Assembly: GCA_963804245.1 (NCBI GenBank)
Contig: CAWDPQ010000020.1
Coordinates: 496,001 to 560,000 of the forward strand
DNA from: CAWDPQ01 sp963804245
GTDB taxonomy: Bacteria > Acidobacteriota > Vicinamibacteria > Vicinamibacterales > 2-12-FULL-66-21
DNA: 64,000 nucleotides
Direction of reading: 5' to 3'
Shown here: one piece after another, positions 19,678 through 26,851 of the stretch
Numbering within the stretch: position 1 is the stretch's first letter
Layout: the number at the start of each line of letters is the position of its first letter
Notes under the pieces: model-generated
Database searches by the model: none
What the model saw: the letters and a program-made list of their open reading frames with translations, nothing else
What the model was told of the DNA's origin: nothing
Position numbers and translations under genes: made by a program

Positions 19678-20994
19678 GTGAAAATTCAGGCAGTGCACGG
19701 CCGCGAGATTCTCGACTCGCGGGGGAATCCGACAGTTGAAGTTGACCTCGTGCTCGATGGCGGTGCGCTCGGGCGGGCCGCGGTGCCGTCGGGCGCGTCG
19801 ACCGGACAGCGCGAGGCGCTCGAACTACGCGACGGCGACAAGCGAAGGTATCTGGGCAAGGGTGTGGCGAAGGCGGTCGGCAACGTGAACGGCGAGATTG
19901 CCGCGGCGCTGAAAGGGCGCGAGGCGGATCAGCGCGCCGTCGACCGATTCCTCATCGACCTCGACGGCACGCCGAACAAAGGCCGTCTGGGCGCGAACGC
20001 GATCCTCGGCGTATCGATGGCTCTGGCACGGGCCTCAGCCACCGCCGCCCGAGTGCCGCTGCACGCGCACCTGCAACAGATCTACCCCGGCAACGCCGCC
20101 CCGGTCCTGCCGGTGCCGATGATGAACATCCTCAACGGGGGCGCACACGCCGATAGCAGCGTCGACTTTCAGGAGTTCATGGTCATGCCGGCAGGCATCG
20201 ACTCGTTCGCGGAGGCCGTCCGCGCCGGCGCCGAAATCTTCCATACCCTGCGCGGCATTTTGAAGAAGAAGGGCTACTCCACCGGTGTCGGCGACGAAGG
20301 CGGCTTCGCGCCGAGTCTCTCGTCCAACCGCGAAGCGCTCGATCTCGTCCTCGAAGCGGTGGTGCAGGCTGGTTACAAACCCGGCGACAATGTCTACATC
20401 GCGCTCGACGTGGCCTCGAGCGAGCTCTGGAACGAAGCGACTCACCAGTACGAGTTCAAGAAGTCCGGCGAACCCACTCGCGATGCCGACGGAATGGTCG
20501 CGCTGTACGAGGACTGGGTGCGGCAGTTCCCCATCATCTCCATCGAGGATGGTCTCGCCGAAGGCGACTGGACCGGATGGAAAACGCTGACGAAAGCGCT
20601 CGGCTCGCGCGTGCAGCTGGTCGGCGATGACGTGTTCGTCACCAATCCGGCAATTTTCGAGCGCGGGATTGCCGAGGGAATCGGCAACTCCATCCTGATC
20701 AAGCTCAATCAGGTCGGGACCGTGACGGAAACGCTCGACGCCGTCGCCATGGCCGCGTCGGCTGGCTACACCAGCGTCATCTCGCACCGATCGGGCGAAA
20801 CGGAAGATACGACCATTGCCGACCTCGCCGTCGGCACCGGCGCCGGGCAAATCAAAACCGGTTCGCTCAGCCGCACCGATCGCGTGGCGAAATACAACCA
20901 GCTGCTCAGGATCGATGAGGAGCTGGCGGCTCCGGCGCGATACGCCGGTATTGCCGCCATTCGCCAGCTCCGCGATCGGGCGATCGCTCGATGA
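19678..20994 (+). CDS. eno: enolase (phosphopyruvate hydratase)
   Basis: This 438-residue glycolytic enzyme interconverts 2-phosphoglycerate and phosphoenolpyruvate in the cytoplasm. It starts at GTG 19678 with TAAGGAG 6 bases upstream and reads MKIQAVHGREILDSRGNPTVE. Metal and catalytic regions are visible: VGDEGGFAPSL, SIEDGLAEGDW, VGDDVFVTNP, the catalytic-lysine segment SILIKLNQVGTVTET and SHRSGETEDTTIADLAV. It overlaps gpmI by 4 bases, giving a coupled pair that catalyses two successive glycolytic steps. Confidence 0.98.
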   Translation: MKIQAVHGREILDSRGNPTVEVDLVLDGGALGRAAVPSGASTGQREALELRDGDKRRYLGKGVAKAVGNVNGEIAAALKGREADQRAVDRFLIDLDGTPNKGRLGANAILGVSMALARASATAARVPLHAHLQQIYPGNAAPVLPVPMMNILNGGAHADSSVDFQEFMVMPAGIDSFAEAVRAGAEIFHTLRGILKKKGYSTGVGDEGGFAPSLSSNREALDLVLEAVVQAGYKPGDNVYIALDVASSELWNEATHQYEFKKSGEPTRDADGMVALYEDWVRQFPIISIEDGLAEGDWTGWKTLTKALGSRVQLVGDDVFVTNPAIFERGIAEGIGNSILIKLNQVGTVTETLDAVAMAASAGYTSVISHRSGETEDTTIADLAVGTGAGQIKTGSLSRTDRVAKYNQLLRIDEELAAPARYAGIAAIRQLRDRAIAR

Positions 20995-22547
20995 CGCAAG
21001 GGGCGCACGCCCGATCCGCACCTGTCGTTCTCATCGTGCTCGACGGGTGGGGTATCAGGCATGAGAAGGCGAACAACGCCATCGCCCTCGCGCGCACGGC
21101 GGTCTACGACGAGCTGCTGTCGCGGTACCCGCATGCCTCACTGGTGGCGTCGGGTGAGGCGGTCGGATTGCCGGAAGGACAGATGGGCAACTCGGAAGTC
21201 GGCCACACCAACATGGGCGCGGGCCGGGTTGTCTACCAGGACCTGACCAGAATCGACAAGAGCATCCGCGACGGCGATTTCTTCCGGAATCCGGTTCTCG
21301 CGGAAGCCATGGACCGTTGTGCGGGAGGCGCGCATGCCCTCCACGTCGTCGGACTGGTCTCCGACGGTGGCGTGCACAGCCACCAGCGTCACCTGCACGC
21401 CATCGTGGAAATGGCCGCGACGCGAAAGCTGCCGCGGGTCTTCGTGCACGCGATTACGGACGGCCGCGATACCTCTCCGACCGGCGGCGTCAGGTACCTC
21501 GGTGGGCTCGAAGCGGTCATCGCGCGTTTGCAGACCGGCCGTATCGCGACGGTTTCGGGACGGTACTTCGCCATGGACCGCGACAAACGGTGGGAGCGCA
21601 CGAAACTCGCGTATGACGCGATCGTCCGCGGCATCGCCGACTCCACCGCGTCATCGGCGATCGACGCCATTCGCGCGTCGTACGAGGCCGGCATCACAGA
21701 TGAATTCGTCAAACCGATCGTGATCGTCGATGCCGATCGGCGCGCGGTGGGACCGATCCGGGACGGTGACTCGGTCGTGTGCTTCAACTTCCGCGCGGAT
21801 CGCATGCGCCAGTTGACGCGAGCGCTGGCGCTCCCGGACTTCGATGGCTTCGAGCGCGTCGTCCATCCGGAGGTCCACTGCACCACCATGACGGTATACG
21901 ACCGGACTTTTCCGTTCCCGGTCGTATTCGAGCCCCAGAGCTTGAGCGGCAATCTCGCCGACGTCGTCGAAGCGCACGCGCGCGCCAATCTGCGACTGGC
22001 CGAGACCGAGAAGTACGCTCACGTCACGTACTTTTTCAACTGCGGTCGAGAGGAGCCCTACCGTGGCGAGGACCGCATCCTGGTGCCCTCGCAGAAAGTT
22101 GCAACCTACGATTTGATGCCTGAGATGAGCGCCGAGGGCATCACTGACGCGCTCGTTGCCGACCTGGACGCGGGTAGGCACCAGGTCGTCATCTGCAACT
22201 TCGCGAACGCCGACATGGTCGGCCACACGGGCAACCTGCCAGCGGCGATCGCTGCTGTGGAAACACTCGATCGTTGCCTCGGCAGAATCCTGACGACATT
22301 ACGCAAAGTCGACGGCATCGCCGTAGTGACCGCCGATCACGGCAACGCGGAACAGATGTGGGACGATGAGCTCGAGGCTCCGCATACGGCGCACACATCC
22401 AATCCGGTGCCGGTGATTCTGTGCAGTGATGCGTACGCTGGTCGCCGTCTACGCGAGGGCTCGCTCCGCGACATCGCGCCGACGTTGTTGGATTTGCTGC
22501 AGCTGCCGCGCGCGCCGGAGATGACGGGTTCTACGCTGATTGAATAG
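20991..22547 (+). CDS. gpmI: 2,3-bisphosphoglycerate-independent phosphoglycerate mutase
   Basis: This 518-residue alkaline-phosphatase-superfamily enzyme interconverts 3- and 2-phosphoglycerate using two metal ions and a phosphoserine intermediate. Metal and active-site pieces are in place: VLIVLDGWGIR at the N-terminus, the catalytic serine in QMGNSEVGHTNMGAGR, GRDTSPTGG, and the C-terminal metal site VVTADHGNAEQM and APHTAHTSNPVPV. The ATG overlaps the eno stop (ATGA), so the two are translated together. It is the step just before enolase in glycolysis, which fits the coupling. Confidence 0.97.
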   Translation: MTQGAHARSAPVVLIVLDGWGIRHEKANNAIALARTAVYDELLSRYPHASLVASGEAVGLPEGQMGNSEVGHTNMGAGRVVYQDLTRIDKSIRDGDFFRNPVLAEAMDRCAGGAHALHVVGLVSDGGVHSHQRHLHAIVEMAATRKLPRVFVHAITDGRDTSPTGGVRYLGGLEAVIARLQTGRIATVSGRYFAMDRDKRWERTKLAYDAIVRGIADSTASSAIDAIRASYEAGITDEFVKPIVIVDADRRAVGPIRDGDSVVCFNFRADRMRQLTRALALPDFDGFERVVHPEVHCTTMTVYDRTFPFPVVFEPQSLSGNLADVVEAHARANLRLAETEKYAHVTYFFNCGREEPYRGEDRILVPSQKVATYDLMPEMSAEGITDALVADLDAGRHQVVICNFANADMVGHTGNLPAAIAAVETLDRCLGRILTTLRKVDGIAVVTADHGNAEQMWDDELEAPHTAHTSNPVPVILCSDAYAGRRLREGSLRDIAPTLLDLLQLPRAPEMTGSTLIE

Positions 22548-22557
22548 TCGGGAGTGA

Positions 22558-22660
22558 AGACTGGGGAACTGGGGAACTGGGGAACTGGGGAAACTGGGGA
22601 GCTGGAGAAGGTCACTCGGTTCCCCAGTTCCCCAGTTCCCCAGTTTCCCCAGCTCCCCCG
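22558..22660 (+). repeat. GGGGAACT tandem repeat array with opposing arms
   Basis: The left part (about 22562-22606) has about five units of GGGGAACT with variants GGGGAAACT and GGGGAGCT. After a spacer of about 15 bases the right part (about 22618-22660) carries the same units in the complementary orientation. The two sides can pair into a long hairpin. It lies directly after the gpmI stop and before the convergent small gene, so it could also stop transcription. A related array lies at 57961-58083. Confidence 0.8.
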
Positions 22661-22663
22661 TTC

Positions 22664-22975
22664 TTATTCGACTTCTTTTTCCTGCGTCTCGTCCGCGGCA
22701 ATGCGGAGCGAGCGGAGAAAACGTTTGTCGTTCGCGCTGATCTCGAAGTTGCGGCGATCGGCGGAACGAGCGGCTTTCGGAGTCGGGCCGATCTTGGCGA
22801 GCGCACCGGCCGACGAGCGGTTTACGAAACCGATGATTGCTTCGAGAGATAATCTCATTTCGAATCCTGCCGCGCGCGCACGCTCGCGGCACGCTTCGAC
22901 CCGCGGATCTTCGGCAACGGCGGCAGCGATGGCGTCAGACAGCTCTCGAGCCATCCTATTCACAACGTCATCCAT
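22664..22975 (-). CDS. conserved-looking hypothetical protein, 103 residues
   Basis: The short protein starts at ATG 22975 with AGGAGG 8 bases upstream. It is helical and charged: residues 1-45 include DDVVNRMARELSDAIAAAVAED and a C-terminal FEISANDKRFLRSLRIAAD. I recognise no domain, signal peptide or membrane segment. A well-formed promoter on the same strand at 23165-23194 supports expression, with a leader of about 180 bases. It is convergent with gpmI. It looks like a real gene because of start signals and composition, but its function is unknown. Confidence 0.65.
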   Translation of the reverse strand: MDDVVNRMARELSDAIAAAVAEDPRVEACRERARAAGFEMRLSLEAIIGFVNRSSAGALAKIGPTPKAARSADRRNFEISANDKRFLRSLRIAADETQEKEVE

Positions 22976-23302
22976 TCTGGAACCTCCTCACCGCCGCCGG
23001 ACTGGGATACCGGAAGCGTCTCCCGATCCGCGACCTTCGCCCAAGCTCAAGTAGAGGACCTGAGCGCGTCGGGCGATCCATGCTGCCTCCGCGGGAGCGG
23101 CTGGCAGGGAACGGGCGCCAAATATGTTCATACTGAAGGATTTGCAGCGCGGGAACGCACGACCATTGTAAACTCGGCTGCAAACGCGTGTCAATGCTCG
23201 GTGCCGCAATATCTTGTAGTTGAAACTGCACTTTTTGCGTCAACGATACAATGACTGGCACTACGGTCGTCAAAAGATCCCCGTTCGTCACATACTGACA
23301 CG
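22976..23302. other. 327-base gap holding a minus-strand promoter and long leader
   Basis: The gap separates the small minus-strand gene from the plus-strand mutase gene. It holds the minus promoter at 23165-23194 and about 180 bases of apparent leader toward 22975. I see no RNA gene, strong terminator or good plus-strand promoter; a TACAAT at 23247-23252 lacks a correctly spaced -35. Confidence 0.5.
23165..23194 (-). promoter_or_regulatory. sigma-70-type promoter for the 103-residue protein gene
   Basis: On the minus strand TTGACA (23194-23189) is followed after 18 bases by TACAAT (23170-23165). This is the closest match to consensus I found in the window. It points to the small gene starting at 22975. 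Confidence 0.65.
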
Positions 23303-24853
23303 ATGAGCGAGCGTCCGTTCGCTTCACCCGATCAATCCCCATCCACAGTCAGCCGCAGTATCGGCTTCCCCGGCGTCTACCCATACACCCGCGGCATCCA
23401 ACCCACTATGTATCGTGGTCGGCTGTGGACCATGAGGCAATATGCGGGGTACGGGACGGCGGCTGAATCGAATCGACGGTATCGCTACCTGCTCGAGCAA
23501 GGAGTGAGCGGCCTCAGCGTCGCGTTCGATCTGCCCACACAGATGGGTTACGACTCCGATCACAGCCTGGCCGAAGGAGAAGTCGGGCGTGTGGGGGTGG
23601 CTATCGATTCAGTCGAAGACATGGCTGAGCTGTTCGAGGGCATCCCCCTCGACAAGGTGTCGACGTCGATGACGATCAACGCGACGGCGATGATCCTCCT
23701 CGCACTTTACGTAGCCGTTGCCCGCCGTCAGGGTGTAAGCCCATCCGTCTTATCGGGAACGACGCAGAACGACATACTGAAAGAGTACGTGGCGCGAGGG
23801 ACGTACATCTTTCCACCGCGTCCATCGTTGCGCATCGTGACGGACGTCTTCGCCTACTGCGAACGTGAACTGCCGAACTGGAACACGATCTCGATCAGCG
23901 GGTACCACATTCGTGAAGCTGGGTCGACGGCGGTCCAGGAGGTGGCTTTCACGTTCGCAAACGCCATAGCCTACGTCCAGGCGGCTATCGATGCCGGACT
24001 CGACGTCAATCAATTTGGCCAGCGTGTCTCGTTCTTCTTCAACGCGCACAACGACTTCCTGGAAGAGGTGGCAAAGTTTCGCGCGGCGCGGCGGATGTGG
24101 GGACGGATCATGCGCGAACGATTCGGCGCGACCAACCCGCGCGCCCTTCAGCTTCGCTTCCATACCCAGACGGCAGGCAGCACTCTCACCGCGCAACAGC
24201 CCGACAACAACATCGTCCGCGTCGCGCTTCAAGCACTGGCGGCCGTCCTCGGTGGCACACAGTCATTGCACTGCAACGGCCGCGACGAGGCGCTCGGTCT
24301 CCCTACGGAAGAGTCGGCTCGGACAGCCTTGAGGACGCAACAGATCATTGCTGCCGAAACCGGCGTCACCAATACCGTTGACCCAGTCGGTGGCGCGTGG
24401 GCGATTGAAGAGGCGACGAATCGCATCGAGGCCGAGGCCGAACGCACGCTCGACCGCATCGCGGCGGCCGGCGGAACCCTTGCCGCCATCGAGCATGGAA
24501 TGATCCAGCGGGAAATCCAGGATGCCGCCTATCGGGCCCAGCAACAGGTAGATTCCGGAGCGGCCGTGGTGGTCGGGGTCAATCGCTACGCCGCGGACGG
24601 CGACGAAGGGATCGACGTCCTGAGAATCGATGCCGAGATCGAGCAACGTCAGAAGGTACGTCTGCAGTCGGTGCGCGCATCACGCGACGCGACCGCTTGG
24701 CGCGGGGCCCTCGATGCGGTCACCGTTGCCGCGCGCGACGGATCGAACCTGATGCCGCCGCTCATCCGGGCCGTCGAATCACGAGCGACCGTCGGTGAAA
24801 TTTCCGATGCGCTGCGGTCCGTCTTCGGCGAGCACAAGGAAATTGATGGGTGA
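23303..24853 (+). CDS. methylmalonyl-CoA mutase-type large (catalytic) subunit
   Basis: This 516-residue protein is the TIM-barrel subunit of an adenosylcobalamin-dependent acyl-CoA mutase. It covers PYTRGIQPTMYRGRLWTMRQYAGYG, GTTQNDILKEYVARGTYIFPP and NTISISGYHIREAG through FGEHKE. Residues thought to favour methylmalonyl-CoA over isobutyryl-CoA are present: Tyr in RQYAG and Arg in ARGTYIFPP. The histidine of SISGYH, which binds near the reaction centre, is kept. The C-terminal B12-binding domain of single-chain mutases is missing, so a separate small subunit encoded elsewhere is required. Its stop overlaps the start of the next gene by 8 bases. Exact substrate remains to be shown. Confidence 0.88.
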   Translation: MSERPFASPDQSPSTVSRSIGFPGVYPYTRGIQPTMYRGRLWTMRQYAGYGTAAESNRRYRYLLEQGVSGLSVAFDLPTQMGYDSDHSLAEGEVGRVGVAIDSVEDMAELFEGIPLDKVSTSMTINATAMILLALYVAVARRQGVSPSVLSGTTQNDILKEYVARGTYIFPPRPSLRIVTDVFAYCERELPNWNTISISGYHIREAGSTAVQEVAFTFANAIAYVQAAIDAGLDVNQFGQRVSFFFNAHNDFLEEVAKFRAARRMWGRIMRERFGATNPRALQLRFHTQTAGSTLTAQQPDNNIVRVALQALAAVLGGTQSLHCNGRDEALGLPTEESARTALRTQQIIAAETGVTNTVDPVGGAWAIEEATNRIEAEAERTLDRIAAAGGTLAAIEHGMIQREIQDAAYRAQQQVDSGAAVVVGVNRYAADGDEGIDVLRIDAEIEQRQKVRLQSVRASRDATAWRGALDAVTVAARDGSNLMPPLIRAVESRATVGEISDALRSVFGEHKEIDG

Positions 24854-25904
24854 ATCGGACCGGGACTCGGGGGCTCGGGGCTCGGGGGCTCGACCCGCAG
24901 AGTCCCCGCTTCTGTCGGTTGAGCACCTCACCTCGGGATTCGACCTGAACCGGCGGTTCCTTCCCGCAGTCATCGACGTCAGCTTCGACCTCAATAAGGG
25001 CGAGACGCTCTGCCTCGTCGGCGAATCCGGCAGTGGCAAATCGATCACGGCGCTCTCGATCATGCGGCTCGTTCAGCCGCCGGGACGCATCGCGAGTGGG
25101 CGCATCGTCTTTCGCGGGCGCGATCTGCTTGGACTCTCCGAGCGCGAGATGCAGCAGATCCGAGGCGCCGAGATCGGACTGGTGTTCCAGGAGCCGATGA
25201 CCGCGCTCAATCCGGTGTTCACGATCGGCAGCCAGATCGAAGAAACGCTGCGGATCCATGGGCGCGCCACCAGGCGCACGGCCCGGGACAAGGCGATCGA
25301 GCTCCTCGACGCCGTCAGCGTTCCTGAACCGGCACGGCGCGTGCGCGAGTACCCGCACCAACTCTCGGGCGGGTTGCGTCAGCGGGCGCTCATCGCGATG
25401 GCGCTTGCCTGTGAGCCCGCACTGCTCATCGCCGACGAGCCCACGACGGCGCTCGACGTCACCATCCAGGCACAGATTCTGGAGCTGCTGCAGGACCTGC
25501 GCAGCAGGCTCGGGCTTGCGCTGCTGCTGATTACGCACGACCTCGGTGTCGTCGCGCAGATGGCGGATCGTGTTGGCGTCATGTACGCCGGTCGCATCGT
25601 CGAGGAAGCGCCGGTGAAGGCGTTGTTCGACGATCCGAAGCATCCCTACACGCAAGGGCTGATGTCCTCGATTCCCAGCGGCACGCGCGGCAGGCCGCTG
25701 ACTGCGATTCCTGGATCGGTGCCGCCGCTCGGCGCCTTGCCGCCAGGATGTTCGTTCGCGCCTCGGTGCCCGCGTCGGTTCGAACCTTGTGCGGCGGCTC
25801 ATCCCGGAACCACGAGCCTCGGCAGCCGGCGTGGCGTGAAGTGCTATCTGTACGGACCGACGGTCGAGCACAGCGCCGAAGCGGACGCCGCAGCTCGCGT
25901 ATGA
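24846..25904 (+). CDS. peptide/nickel ABC transporter ATP-binding protein (DppD/OppD type)
   Basis: This 352-residue ATPase energises a dipeptide/oligopeptide importer. Walker A is GESGSGKS, the signature LSGGLRQRALIAMAL and Walker B LLIADEPTTALDVT. The C-terminal extension with CSFAPRCPRRFEPC is typical of the oligopeptide ATPase subfamily, where related members bind an iron-sulfur cluster. ATG 24846 overlaps the mutase stop; the first 15 residues (DSGARGSGAR) are encoded by a CTCGGG-type repeat and are not part of the family, so the real start could be further in. The partner ATPase follows in a 4-base overlap; no permease or binding protein is present in the window. Confidence 0.92.
   Translation: MGESDRDSGARGSGARPAESPLLSVEHLTSGFDLNRRFLPAVIDVSFDLNKGETLCLVGESGSGKSITALSIMRLVQPPGRIASGRIVFRGRDLLGLSEREMQQIRGAEIGLVFQEPMTALNPVFTIGSQIEETLRIHGRATRRTARDKAIELLDAVSVPEPARRVREYPHQLSGGLRQRALIAMALACEPALLIADEPTTALDVTIQAQILELLQDLRSRLGLALLLITHDLGVVAQMADRVGVMYAGRIVEEAPVKALFDDPKHPYTQGLMSSIPSGTRGRPLTAIPGSVPPLGALPPGCSFAPRCPRRFEPCAAAHPGTTSLGSRRGVKCYLYGPTVEHSAEADAAARV
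24861..24895 (+). repeat. CTCGGG-type tandem repeat at the start of the DppD-like gene
   Basis: Four overlapping copies of a GGGACTCGG / GGGGCTCGG unit lie in a row. They encode the odd DSGARGSGAR N-terminus. The same unit family forms the linker in the double glycosyltransferase at 7640-7761. Confidence 0.6.
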
Positions 25905-26791
25905 CGCCACTCCTCGACATCAGAGATCTGGTCAAGGAGTTCGTGCGCCCGCCAGGTTTCTTCGGCTTTCGACGGCCCGGGCAATCCGTTCGCGCCGTCG
26001 ACGGCGTCAGCTTCGCGATCGACGCAGGTGAAACGTTCGGTCTGGTCGGGGAATCCGGCAGCGGCAAGACGACGACCGGCCGCTGCGTACTGCGCTTGAT
26101 CGAGCCCACGTCAGGAGAGATCCGATTTCAGGGCGAAGACGTGCTGCGCTTCTCGCGCGAACGCCTGCGGCTGGCGCGCCGCCAGATGCAGATTGTCTTT
26201 CAGGATCCGTACTCGTCGCTCAACCCACGCATGCGCGTACGCGACATCGTCGAAGAGCCGCTGGTGATCCACGGAATGGGGCGCAAAGCGGAGCGACGAC
26301 AGCGCGTCGAGGAGCTCTTCACCCTCGTCGGACTCGATCCGTCCCAGCTCGCGCTGTACCCACATCAGTTCAGCGGCGGCCAGCGCCAGCGGATTGGTCT
26401 GGCGAGAGCATTGGCGCTCAATCCGTCGCTCATCATCGCCGACGAACCTGTCTCGGCGCTTGACGTATCGGTTCAGGCACAGGTCGTCAATCTGCTGATG
26501 GAGCTGCAGCAACGGCTGCAGCTGACTTATCTGTTCATCGCTCACGATCTGCGGCTCGTCCGTCACATCTGCAGCCGTGTCGCCGTGATGTATCGCGGCC
26601 GGATCGTCGAGATGGGAGACACGGACACGTTGTTCAAGTCGCCGGCGCATCCTTACACGCGCGCGCTGCTTTCGGCGATTCCCGTCCTCGATCCGAGCGC
26701 GCCGCGCGCGCGCGTCATCCTCGATCCCAAGTCCTTCGATCGCGCCGCGCCGCTGCGGGAGGTCTCTTCCGGGCACTTCGCCGCGGTGTAG
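25901..26791 (+). CDS. peptide/nickel ABC transporter ATP-binding protein (DppF/OppF type)
   Basis: The partner of the preceding ATPase has 296 residues, started at ATG 25901 in a 4-base ATGA overlap; the frame is open further upstream but only inside the previous gene. Walker A GESGSGKTTT, the signature FSGGQRQRIGLARAL and Walker B LIIADEPVSALDVS are all present, as is the DPYSSLNPRMRVRD segment typical of DppF/OppF. The two ATPases normally form a heterodimer below two membrane permeases. The permease and substrate-binding genes must lie elsewhere. It ends 60 bases before the hybrid kinase. Confidence 0.93.
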   Translation: MTPLLDIRDLVKEFVRPPGFFGFRRPGQSVRAVDGVSFAIDAGETFGLVGESGSGKTTTGRCVLRLIEPTSGEIRFQGEDVLRFSRERLRLARRQMQIVFQDPYSSLNPRMRVRDIVEEPLVIHGMGRKAERRQRVEELFTLVGLDPSQLALYPHQFSGGQRQRIGLARALALNPSLIIADEPVSALDVSVQAQVVNLLMELQQRLQLTYLFIAHDLRLVRHICSRVAVMYRGRIVEMGDTDTLFKSPAHPYTRALLSAIPVLDPSAPRARVILDPKSFDRAAPLREVSSGHFAAV

Positions 26792-26832
26792 ATCGGTTAC
26801 ATTCGCGCCGCGACTATTCACGCGCGACGCAC

Positions 26833-26838
26833 TATAAT
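26833..26838 (+). promoter_or_regulatory. -10 element (TATAAT) very close to the kinase start
   Basis: A perfect TATAAT ends 13 bases before ATG 26852. Transcription would start about 6-8 bases before the start codon, and no ribosome binding site is present, so the mRNA may be essentially leaderless. No good -35 is seen. Confidence 0.5.
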
Positions 26839-26851
26839 CCCCCCTCCAACC

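Noticed and set aside
24253..24275. TGGCAC...TTGCAC as a sigma-54 promoter
   Set aside because: The GG-GC gap is 12 bases instead of 10, and it lies within the mutase coding region.
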